A program made the position numbers and the translations under genes. DNA of 64,000 nt, taken from contig OX442315.1 of NCBI GenBank assembly GCA_949358305.1, positions 16,766,427 to 16,830,426 of the forward strand, read 5' to 3'. Source of the DNA: Strigamia acuminata. Taxonomy: Eukaryota > Arthropoda > Chilopoda > Geophilomorpha > Linotaeniidae. The first letter of the stretch is position 1, and each line of letters starts with the position of its first letter. Under the pieces are notes generated by a model that saw nothing but the letters and a program-made list of their open reading frames with translations, did not search any database and was not told the DNA's origin. This document shows, piece after piece, positions 36,088 to 46,624 of this stretch.

Positions 36088-38639
36088 ATCGAATAATGGA
36101 TAATGAATGAATGGGCAGGAAAAAGATATTTATAAAATTCTCCATTCTTTCTTTCTATACACATCAAAAGTTTAATTACACTCTGCTTTTGACACAATTG
36201 GTCTAAAGTCGCCTAGCCTCCGCCGAGATAACCAATGCCCACATGCTCGGCTGATTTTCAAAGAAACTCGCAACTAATTAATATGCAAATTAATTTTTAA
36301 AAATTTAAATCCTTAAAGATAAATAAATATTTAGCCCGCGCGTGGAACCTTTCAATTTTTTTCCTGTCTCTCATCTCATCTCATCTACTTTAAAAACATA
36401 AATTAAGTAAAGACAAATAAAGAAGACTCAGTCTCATTAACACGAGTGTCGTCCGAGAAAAAGAATGAATAGAAAATGAAGGCGCCGCACACAGTCCACT
36501 TTAATTAGTTTTCGTCGTCACTGAGATATTCATTAAATGCCCCGAGACAAAGACGATTCCCAAGGTCTTTTTTAACTTGTGGAAAACAAAGTACTTCTTG
36601 ATTGCAAGCAACGATCCTTTTGGCAAATACGGGCACACAGAAACGGAGAACGGAGAACGTGGAGCAGCGGTTTGCGAAGAGAAAAGTACTTCACTTCGAG
36701 GCACAACTTATTTATTCTTTTATGTCGTTTCGGTTCTTGAGTGTCTTACACATGCAGCATAACTGAATATTAAAAGCACAGCTTCCATTGTGTCACCAAC
36801 CAGCATTGTAATTAACATGCGCATTACGAGCAACTTTAAATGCGTCTTGAATAAATTAGAAGACAAGATCGTTGTGCAAAAATGCCTTTCAGGATGAGAC
36901 ACCCACTCACAAAACGTGGCAATTCTTTTATGCAATCACTTTTTTTCTTCTTTTATTTTTTTTTCTAATTAATTTCATTTTTCATCGTCAACACAAAAAC
37001 AATTACCAACTTTGTTTTCGTCGCAGTGTGACTTTGAAAGCCAAGTGCCAATTTAGTGTTTCTTGTCCTTGCACGCAAATCCATTATATTTTATTCACCA
37101 TATTTCAATTCGCTTTTTAAATATAAAACTTTTATTATCTTTAGATTAAATCTCAGGTCTCGTACTCGTACATACTACACAAGAAAAACAAATTCATATT
37201 TGATGAAAATCGAGTACCGCAGCCAAGCCAACCGGGGTGCTTTTAAGCCCAGAAAAACATTTGCCTGCTATTTCAAATCAACGCAAACCCTCGCTTTAAT
37301 ACACTATTTTTTTTCGGAAAAAAAAAAATATTATATAAATAATGCATATCGGCAACATTTTTTAAATTTTTTACATTTTCAGATTCATAAACATTCGCAT
37401 TAAAATCTAAAAATCGCCTATCATAAAAAAAATAGATGAAAAATAATATATATAATATAAAAATCTGAGAAAAAAAAATCTTGACTGGATTAAAATCTCA
37501 TTTTCAACAGTATACTATTGCTGTGCCTGAAACCTTTTTTTATTACAAAAGCCCACAGAAAAAGAAAGAAAAAAAAACAGTAAAAAGAAAGTCCGTCCAA
37601 GGCTATTGGCCGCTAAGCTTCTAAGCTGCTGTCAATACCCCTAATGCTTAGAAGAGCATCATTGAGTTAACGTATGACAAACGTTATTATCTAAGAATAT
37701 ATATAAAAAAAAGGTTGATTTCTTTTGACACGTTAATAGACGTCTGAGCTAGCCACACCCATTTTCCGATTGTGTGTAAACTCGAATTCCTTCTATTGAG
37801 TTTAGTTGAGCAATAAAATAAAGAGCTTTAAAGTAATTCTCTTATTAGACGAGCAGAAAAGCGAAAAGTCCAAGGACAGTGCAATATAAAGCTACAGGTT
37901 TGAGTAAATCCGTTTATAATTAAGTCGTTGCCACGCGACCAAGTAGTATTTTTCAATCCGTCCACTTCACTCGCAAACTTAAAGGCAATGTCTTTCTGCT
38001 CTGCACTTTGTCCATTATGGTAATTACTCTCAAAACGTTGTTTCCTTTCACAAGGGTTTCCATCCCATGTCCCCAGTGGCCCATCGCAGCAACCATCAGC
38101 CGCCTCCATTTGTGTGTTGCACGCGAGGAAGAAGCCCGGTTTCCTCCGTAACAAACAGACCCCAAATGACTCGTGAGTCAGTGGGGGTAGCGAAAACCTG
38201 CAATTCTCAAAGCTCTGATTTCGCCGCAAACATCTGCGGCCTCAATCCGCGGATCTCCAAAAACAAGAAGAAGAAAAAAAAAGAAAAAGAAAATAACACG
38301 ATTTGTTTAAAAAATTAAAGAGGTTTTCCTTAAAGAGAGAGATGGCAAAACGCCTTTTGAGACGTTAAAATTGCAATCGCATGATAGAATAAAATAGGAA
38401 TTGATGGACGAAAAATCTTGTTTACTGTTGAAAACCCTCGCGCTCTGAAAAATCCACTTTTGTATGCGTGAAAAACCTTTCAATAAATATAAAAAATGCA
38501 AACGCATGCCCGCTAGGATTCTGCACTATAGAATCTCCGTTGAATCGTAATAAAACTTTTTCTAAAGAGGAGAATTTCTTGCAAAAATAACTCGTTTCTT
38601 CCCTTTCATTGGATTAATTGTCAATCAATGCGAGAGCGT

Positions 38640-38770
38640 TTTGTTTTGAGCGCGCCTTGTCTTTCATTTCACGCATGCGTGCATCTACTAACTTGATACG
38701 TGAAACTTAACCGCACGTGCGAATCGCCTTCCCCTCCACTTGGCGCCAGTAATGCGCAATTCGAATGGAA
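38640..38770. promoter_or_regulatory. CpG-containing island with NRF1-like palindrome
   Basis: The block is rich in CG dinucleotides. It holds CACGCATGCGTG, a perfect 12 bp palindrome at 38670-38681 resembling an NRF1 site, and CGCACGTGCG at about 38713-38722. The core ACGCATGCGT recurs at 43357-43366. A promoter or enhancer is possible, with no transcript evidence available. Confidence 0.35.
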
Positions 38771-39878
38771 CGAATCGAGTGTTTACTCCAAATGCGCCGA
38801 GCCCTTTTTGAATGCATGAGCGCTCACCGTGGCCACCAAACGCTTAAAAACATGCATTCACCTGAGGAATCTCGAGAAAGTGTAAACAATACTGTAAATA
38901 TCCTCGTTCGACGACATCAAATAAAACGTAAAATTACTCCAGCTTTGCAACAACAACACGCGTGCATGGCCTCGATTAAACATACGGCGACACATGATCA
39001 ATCAAAACAACATCACATTTATCCCAAATTCAACACACAATCTTCTCATTTTTATACATTTTAAACCAAGTTTAGACAACAAAACATTTAATTGCAATTT
39101 TAATCATGCTTTCTAGAGTTTCTAAATGTACGTAAAATACAAATTTGCTGTAATATGCGTTTAGACTGGTTTAAACTTCTTACTGTGATTGAAATTGTCG
39201 ATAAATTGGAAGTTCACAAATGAGAAAAACTTTCTTAAACCAGAACACAAAATTTCATCACTTGATTTGGTTTGTAGAAAAAAAAATTCTTAGTCAAATA
39301 ATAAAACTTCATTTCATTTTATCCAAACTCGTTTACGTTTCGGTTTATGGTTTTTCCAAAGAAAAAAAATCGAAAAGTCGATGAATGTAAACCTCCAATC
39401 CAACGTGCAAAATTTTGTCGTAATAAAATTTGCAACGGTAGCTACAATCTAAATTGTTCCAATTAACTTTTAATCCTGAAAATCAATTAACGCCAATAAA
39501 AAAAATACAACAAAAAAATACAACAATTTTGCAAAAACTATAAATTTTGTCAACAAATTGTAACAGTGACTAAAACTCCCGTTAAAACTAGTCATAAAAA
39601 CAAAAACATCTGTCTATTAATGCCGAAATAATTCGATTTACTCATTTAATCGCTCACACCGCCTGCAAGAAAACAGCCGAATGAAAACAAACCAAACTCC
39701 CATCTTGCACATCAACACCCAGTTTACCAATGACCTGAATCTCATTAATCTCAATCAATGAAGAGATGGACTGAAAAATTCATCCGTATTTGGCTCTAAC
39801 TGAGCCCGTACCAATTAGCACTTCTCTCCCGAACTTGGCTTCACTTTCACAAACAAATAAATCCGGGCCTTAGAGGAA

Positions 39879-39892
39879 CCACCAGCAGGCGC
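39879..39892 (+). promoter_or_regulatory. CTCF-like motif
   Basis: CCACCAGCAGGCGC matches CCASYAGRKGGCGC except at the two RK positions (C and A). The following CAC keeps the pattern going. Binding is inferred only. Confidence 0.35.
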
Positions 39893-41442
39893 CACGCATC
39901 ATTCGCATGGAGCGCCGCCAACACACTCACAAATTCCAGCACCAACTCGAAAACTCAGACTGATTCTTCTATTTACCCCATACACAAAAATCCTCCAGTT
40001 GCTATTTGTTCTTTCCATCTATCCTTTTCATCCCACTCGAGTAGCTTTTGTTCTACCCTTTTAAATTACTCCCGTCCTTTTCTGCGGTAAACAATAGATG
40101 ACTCTCACACAAACAGCAGCTGCTGCTGCGCCTTTTTTCCCTTTTTTACTCCTCCACTTGCTTCTTTTTTTTTTTATCTTGGAAATGCATTTCGTTAAAT
40201 GAATTGCAAAGTTGGCCCGAGCTTTGTTTATCCGCAAAAGATAGATTGTTTCCTGCATTTTCGAGTGTGTTTGCAACTTGGGAGCTGCGATGCCCGAGAG
40301 ATTTGCAAAAGGAAATTCGTGTGGAGAAAAGTCGAGTTGAGATGCAATCGCTATCTCTGGTCGCACATTGATGCTGTCTTCATCAACACGCACATAATTC
40401 TTTCACTTTGCCTTGGCTTTGCTTTCTTTGTCTTTTCAATTTATTCATTTCCCCAATCGGTGGCCATCGTTAAGTCATCTTAATCCCCCTGCGCCTCCCT
40501 ATCACGTGGCGCCATTAAAAACACTGAGACATTCATAATCACATTCGCGAGAGAGACCCCTCATCATCCTGCACACGTGCAAGGTGCGAGGAAGGGGTCT
40601 TGTCAAAAACAGAAAAGTGCCTCGTCATGGGAACGCTTCGGGTCTTACGTTTGGGTAAACAAACGCGTATAGAGGACCCTGCTTCTGACAGCTTAACACG
40701 GTGCAAAGCCAAGGAGCAGGCAGGCGGCAACGCTTACACTAAACACTCCAACTGCCTTAAGGGTTCTGCCACTGTTTGCACGTCACAACCTTTACCTGAC
40801 AGCTGCAAGATAAGTGACCAACAATTCAAAAAATACTGGCACTGGACACACGAAATATATATATATTAAATCGACGTTCGTCAATAATAAAACACACAGG
40901 TGCAATTCTAAGATTAGTTCACATTATTATTAAAAAATGAGTAAAAATATTGAAACATTCGAACAAATTTTCTGCTTAAAATCCTTAAAATAGTTAATTT
41001 TTATTGGCATATTGCACAATATTGACACACAGATCAAATTAACGGTGTAATGAATCAAATGTGCTGTTAATCCGTCCGTGTTAATCTATTTTTAAATACC
41101 AATAATAGTTGTAACTTGCATATCAGAGGATCAGTCTGAATCCTCATGAATTACCAGCACATTGTGTCTGTCACTGCAGTTGCGTCGGATAAATTAAACT
41201 CGGAAATTTGAATCCTGTGAACGACATTTCACTAAATTTAAATAAAATCAAAAAAAAAAATTTAAAACACTTTGTTTCATCATCAATAACAACTTTATTT
41301 TATGATTAATAAAAACCAAAAAAATAGCGCACTTGACTTGACGTCTGAAATAGTTTTCGGAAATATAAAATTAAAATAACAAATGTCCTAGTGTCTTGAA
41401 AGTGGAAACAAAAATCACACATTTTTAATATTCCCCACATGA

Positions 41443-41468
41443 TAAAAAAAAAAAAAAAAAAAAAAAAA
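41443..41468. repeat. Poly-A run
   Basis: An uninterrupted run of about 25 A bases. No adjoining retroposon body is recognised. Confidence 0.9.
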
Positions 41469-41836
41469 CGCCTTTCTATTTATTCTACCTTTGGAAAAAA
41501 TTACGACCTTAACTAAAGTACCAAGAAAGAGACTAAAATCGGTACAAATGAAGCTATAAAGCATCTTGGATGCAATTAGGAAAATGTGCCATTAAATAGC
41601 ACACTGAGCTCAGAATTAGTTTACTACCTACCCTTTGTGAAAAATTCTTCGCATCGTTCACGCCCATGCACACGCAAAACCCAAAATAATTTTTTAATTA
41701 TAGGAGTTACAAACTAGACCTATAACAGATCCCTTATTCGTACTCTCAGAGACGCATTACTTATTCATCACGCGCGTTCGTACATATATTCAATCTTTAA
41801 TTTCACATTTTTAATAAATATTAAATCATAAAACTA

Positions 41837-41858
41837 AAAAAAAAAAAAAAAAAAAAAA
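41837..41858. repeat. Poly-A run
   Basis: A run of just over 20 A bases. Confidence 0.9.
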
Positions 41859-42775
41859 TTAATTAACTTTCATATTTTAATTAACAGAAAATTCTTGTAC
41901 AATTCTCTTTGATCAATTAATGTAAATTAAAAATATTTGTTCGAATTACAAATCAAAATCCAAATTTTCCCCGAATCCAATTAAACACCTACTCAATATT
42001 TAATTCGAATAGAAATAATTCAAACCAACCATCCTATAATAAAATAAATAAAATCTCAGCCCATCACCAACTTTTGCTAACAATATTTGCCCGTTCTGAA
42101 AAAATAAATCTACTTTTAGCCACCACTCAGTCTTTTTCCTGCACATCAACAGCCAGAAGTCCTGGCGGGAGACGGCAAAGGAGAAGACTCCGGTAATAGG
42201 ATGCCTTCTCTCCGTTAGCTATCGGCAAAAGAAACAGAGACGGGGAGAAGATGATAAGAAAAACTCCACCTACACACACAGATACACAAAAATCAATAAG
42301 CTTTGTCCAAGGCTTCTCTTCCCCCTCGATGCAAATACTTTTTTTTTCTCTCTTTTCTTTTCTTTTTTCACCATAGTAACTTTTCCCCTTCTCCATTCTC
42401 TTTCTCTTTCTTCTTTTTACGATGAACAGACATGTAACACAATGCAGATTTTTAGTCCAATTTACTTCGCAAGATAAACTTAGCCCTATCAGTTCGTATT
42501 CATATATTCCAGAATAATTTCTGGCAGATAAAACTCTTCAACAGTCCTTTTTGCGCAGTTTACTGCAATCTTTAAGTAATCAATTATGTATACAGCTAAA
42601 CCTAAAACTAATTTCAAATATTGAACTTCAGAACTATGTTGATAAGATATTTATATTAAGAAGGAAGTTTATCATTTATTTCAGCACTAATACCCCGGGA
42701 TTTACGGATTATTTCCTACCTTGCCTTCAGTCTCTGCATGTTAGTATAGAATCTGACTAAATATCAAAAGCAGCA

Positions 42776-42804
42776 GTGTACTTACCTAGAAAGAAAAAAA
42801 AATT
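42776..42804 (-). promoter_or_regulatory. Candidate recursive splice site (ratchet point)
   Basis: Read on the minus strand, a run of about 15 pyrimidines ends in CTAG (42789-42786). It is followed immediately by GTAAGTACAC (42785-42776). The acceptor and donor share one junction with no exon between, as in Drosophila ratchet points. The orientation is the same as the site at 14068, 28.7 kb further along the inferred transcript. This supports one very long minus-strand intron crossing most of the window. Confidence 0.6.
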
Positions 42805-43030
42805 ATTAAATACAAAATATAAAAATCAATAAATAAAAACATCAATTTTCAATTACTTATAATGACTGTACAATACCCTGAAGAATATACGTTTCGTTTA
42901 ATAAGAATTTTGCAGACGGGAACAAGGTTAGCCCATCATGTTGCATAAATAGTAATGACATATCAATATCGAATTCAGCTCCTCATTCTTTACTAATGTG
43001 GATAGGAAACTAAGCGAAGAGCTATTGGCC

Positions 43031-43058
43031 TGAGAGAGGGAGAGAGAGAGGAGAGAGT
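43031..43058. repeat. GA-rich tract
   Basis: Almost continuous GAGA repeats over 28 bases beside a more GC-balanced block. Confidence 0.85.
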
Positions 43059-43356
43059 GAACGGACGTAAAGAGAAACGTGTCAAGCATAATCTGGCGCA
43101 AACTAAGAAGGAAATTTTGGTCGAACGCACAACGCAGCTGTTGTCGCTCTCCGTCCGTTTTAAAACGCGAATCAATTTGATAAACATTTCGATCCGATAT
43201 GCAAAACAGACTTGTAACAAGCAGCGCCCCAAAATTGATTCGCTTTACATACTATTTCGATTCAATTAATTTTTTAATAACCTCCCATCTCATTTCGCAT
43301 CGGGCTGTTCGGCATTGCCAGCGCATTAGTGCATCGTGCAGCCGGCAGAGCAAAGC

Positions 43357-43366
43357 ACGCATGCGT
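43357..43366. promoter_or_regulatory. NRF1-like palindrome
   Basis: ACGCATGCGT repeats the core seen at 38671-38680. It sits in a block with several CpGs. Confidence 0.3.
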
Positions 43367-43982
43367 AACTCCAGTTTTCATTGTCTGCTTTCTGAGACCA
43401 AAAATTAATGATGACAGATTAAAGCATCCACCGTGAAAAGAAACGCAGCCATTAGGAGACCGAAAGAAATCCGTCTCCATTTCAGCTGGAAACGAAAACG
43501 GACGGACCTTTCTTAATTCGTCTTGCCGATCGGGTCAACGTCAAATTGCGGGACACGACAAAAGAGATAAAACGGCATCAATCTTTCTCTTTCTTCATTT
43601 ACTTTACATTTGACTCGTTCGGAATAAATGTCCCCATCCAGTCGCACTCGCACACACTCATGGTTATAAACACCACTCTTTGCTTTTGTCATTCGAGTTA
43701 ACAGCGACCACTCCATTCATCACTGTCAAACCCTCCACCGGAAATGGAGTTCCCACCATTCCGCCATTACATGCAAACAAACCCACAACAAAACCTGATG
43801 TCACGCGCATATTAATGGACCCCCGCTCCATTATCTCATTGATTAGCTCGCAAACTTCGCAAATCGATAGAACTTGACCAAAGCGATAAATTTATCAATA
43901 AATTAAACTCTAACCAACTTTTAATCGTTTTGACCGGTACGTGTACGTACGAGTGTAGTGTGTGCGAGGTTAGTTGTCGGCA

Positions 43983-43996
43983 ATTGCTATGGCAAC
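43983..43996 (+). promoter_or_regulatory. RFX X-box motif
   Basis: ATTGCTATGGCAAC fits the X-box consensus at every position and has the canonical GGCAAC half-site. Confidence 0.45.
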
Positions 43997-44275
43997 GACT
44001 CCATTCACCATTTTCTTCACTTCACACGATTGACGTTGCGCTCCACGTCCGCATTGAAGGCGCACTCGTGTTTAGCCCTCGGTTTTATGTCAGTGCTGCG
44101 CCGATGGCGACACAAGCTTTCTTCCGCAAAAATAAATGTCTCGAACTTGCGCGAGTTAAATTCAGAAATTTCACCCCGTCACGAATTGACTTTGAGTTAC
44201 AGCAAACCTGGATGTGGGATTGGGTGAGAAAAGCTTCTGAATATTTCATATTTCGATCACTATATACTGTATAAC

Positions 44276-44298
44276 AAAAAAAAAAAAAAAAAAAAAAA
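44276..44298. repeat. Poly-A run
   Basis: Over 20 A bases, followed by two or three TTGAAAAA-like units. Confidence 0.9.
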
Positions 44299-45057
44299 TT
44301 GAAAAATTGAAAAATAGAGACATCTACCACCAGAATCTAGACATTCAATGGCTTTCAAATAACCCCCTATTCTTTTATTTATTCACAAAATGAATAAGGC
44401 CATGACAGAAATGGATTGTTTTCAATCAGTGTTCAAAACCTTCAACGATCTGCCATAAAGCAGCTCGGAATGGCGCAAATTTGAATAATTCCTCATGTCT
44501 TGGGCATAACAAAATAATTTGTTGTCATCGAACAATCTGAACATTTGGCACGGGACCAACGTACAAAGATCCTAGGTAGTCATAGCCACACTTACAGTAA
44601 ATTTTTCAATTAGGGCACACACGCTCATTTATTTCGGCCGTTGTTGGTTGTGGCCGCAATTGGCGACTGAGCTGAAATGACCGTTCCCGTATGATATTCA
44701 ACTCGTTAATGTAGTGTATCAAAACCAACATTTACTGTTTCTAAACACACTTCTTTGATTAACCTCTAAACGGTGTTCGTAATGAGCTTGGGTGCACAAA
44801 CCCATTTAGACATCTTGCGCCCTACAGCCCATCGGAAAAACCTATATCAAATTGAATAAAATGTTTGTTGCGCCATTCCTTAATAAAACCTTTAAGCAAA
44901 CAATTAAGCAATGCAAACACTTGGTCAGTGAGCGCAACTCAGCACCAGGCGGCTAATAGCTCTACAGAGATCTGCTACCTGCACCTCTTTAAGACCATCT
45001 TGTCCTATATTTGGATGATTCACGGAGCATATTGTTATAATACTAACAATCAGTTGT

Positions 45058-45201
45058 TAAAAATAAATTCAAATTATATTGAAATGTATTGCAATGTAGT
45101 TCAAAATACATTGGCTTCAATGCATTCTGTAATAAAATATATTCCCTATGGTATATTATTATTTGTCAAATATGAATATATTTTCGAACCACGTGGGAAC
45201 G
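45058..45201 (+). repeat. Dispersed AT-rich repeat, copy 6
   Basis: The copy contains ATTGCAATGTA, CAAAATACATTGG and TATTATTTGTCAAATATGAA, and ends in ATATTTTCGAACCACGTGGG. These strings match parts of the copies at 31575, 5851 and 22565. The longest open frame in the window (44865-45662, 265 codons) runs straight through it and is therefore unlikely to be a real gene. Confidence 0.65.
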
Positions 45202-45675
45202 TCCTGTACTATTTTGTGAAATTTGTTTGCTTTCAAAGCAAATTCAAGCGCGCACTTATTCAACACGATAATAGAGCGCTTAGACATAAAAAGCCCACTG
45301 GGATTAGATCGAAAAACGAGAGAATGCACGCGCATTTGATCACCTGCATCCCAACTGGCGACATTTTCAAAATTCCTCGCACAGAAGAAGAGAGACTAGT
45401 TGAAATTTCCCCCGCCAAGAATGATGAGCGACTGATGGGACCTGACGGACCTCCCCTCGCGTCCAACAGATGCGCCACGAGGGAGTTGTTGGCTAGTCAG
45501 GTGACCCGTACTGCAATTTCAATGCAAACACGCGCACCATGCTACCCCAATATCCGAGTCCAGTGTTATTGGCCTTGCGGGTCCCTGGCCACCAAGCTGC
45601 AGACGAATGTCCCATTTACCACAACCTACAGCGCAACATATGAAAAAGAAACAACTCCCTGATTGCCTTCGCACG

Positions 45676-45689
45676 TAATGGCGCCACCT
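45676..45689 (-). promoter_or_regulatory. CTCF-like core
   Basis: The minus strand reads AGGTGGCGCCATTA, with AGGTGGCGC being the insect CTCF core. GTGGCGCCATTA also occurs at 40506-40517 on the plus strand. Confidence 0.3.
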
Positions 45690-46000
45690 TTCCACCTTCC
45701 AGAAATGCAGAAGACCGCCAAACTATTCGCCTTATCGACAAATTTCTCCCTCCATGCAAAACTTGCGTCCTTTTGGACGAATTTCGGCTAAATCTTGATG
45801 TTCCTTTCCCCTAGATCCACCACGAATCACGAATCGAGATAGTAATTCTCGGGTGCCCATGAAAAATGATCTGCAGGATGGCAGGCAAGCAGGTAATGTG
45901 TTCTTCTAGTGCTCAACTTGGCAATACCTAGCTAGACACCTACTATTGGTTATCAATAAAAAAAGCTGAGCTCTAGAATTCACTCGACGCGACAAGAAGC

Positions 46001-46037
46001 AGAGAGAGAGAAAGAGAGAGAGAAAGAGACAAAGGAA
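46001..46037. repeat. GA-rich tract
   Basis: Repeated GAGA and GAAAGA units over about 37 bases, within the GC-balanced block. Confidence 0.85.
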
Positions 46038-46607
46038 ACCAACCCGCTTCTATTTTTCCTGGGTTCGTTCATCACCCTGACTGTTCCTTTTCTTGCCGCA
46101 TCGGTTCCCCACACCATTTTTCGAGTGTCTCTCGCCGCAAATGCAAAGCCACGTCTACTAAAGAACACCCCCCGCACCTATCCGCTCCTCCAACTCGTAT
46201 TCTCGACTGTTGTGGCCTTTGCTGCGCACTACCGGTCGATAGATTTACGTCGTAGCAAGAAAGAAAAGCACTTTTGATAAAAAGGGGTTAAAAAGGACTA
46301 ATAATAAGAGATAAAATAACACTGTCAACAAGGAAAACAGCTATGTAATTGCATTATTAATGAGCCATTTTTAAATAATAAACGAGTCGTCATTATGTTT
46401 CGCATCGAGTACACTCGTGTCATGGCATAAGGCTCACGCTCGCTTCCATCCAATGATGAGTTTCGCGCAACAAAACTAGATTAATTAGTTAGTTTCGCGC
46501 GGACAACGACAGATGGAACTACAATCCCACTTAGAGCCAGCCAGAGTCAATGCAAGGAAGGAATAGTCTATCTCCGCCCACTCAAAACCAATTAATGGCG
46601 ATTGCTG

Positions 46608-46624
46608 CCACCAGAGGGGCGCTA
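46608..46624 (+). promoter_or_regulatory. CTCF-like motif with one extra base
   Basis: CCACCAGAGGGGCGCTA would match the vertebrate and insect CTCF consensus closely if one G were removed. With the insertion, binding is uncertain. Confidence 0.3.

Larger units (their letters stand above)
31927..38639. other. Non-coding stretch
   Basis: No gene is supported. It contains simple repeats (32878-32905, 34598-34638), an X-box-like site at 33204-33217, a GA tract at 36068-36087 and a 16 bp palindrome at 35354-35369. The 133-codon minus frame at 37828-38229 overlaps another minus frame and has no recognisable domain. Confidence 0.5.
38771..42779. other. Non-coding stretch
   Basis: No gene is supported. 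It includes a CTCF-like site at 39879, a more balanced block at about 40240-40830 with short unrecognised frames, and poly-A runs at 41443-41468 and 41837-41858. Confidence 0.5.
42805..45057. other. Non-coding stretch with balanced-composition islands
   Basis: No gene is supported. GA tracts (43031-43058), an ACGCATGCGT palindrome (43357-43366) and an X-box (43983-43996) lie in blocks richer in GC than the flanks. The frames at 43930-44274 (both strands) are not recognised. A poly-A run occupies about 44276-44298. Confidence 0.5.

Noticed and set aside
37618-37654. Inverted repeat CTTCTAAGC / GCTTAGAAG
   Set aside because: Nine-base arms with a 19-base loop are expected by chance several times in a window this size.
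37828-38229. 133-codon minus-strand frame
   Set aside because: No recognisable family. It overlaps a second minus frame and a plus-strand frame, and no splice signals support it.
44865-45662. 265-codon open frame, the longest in the window
   Set aside because: It runs through a copy of the dispersed AT-rich repeat (45058-45201), has no recognisable domain and changes composition halfway. A chance frame is the simpler reading.
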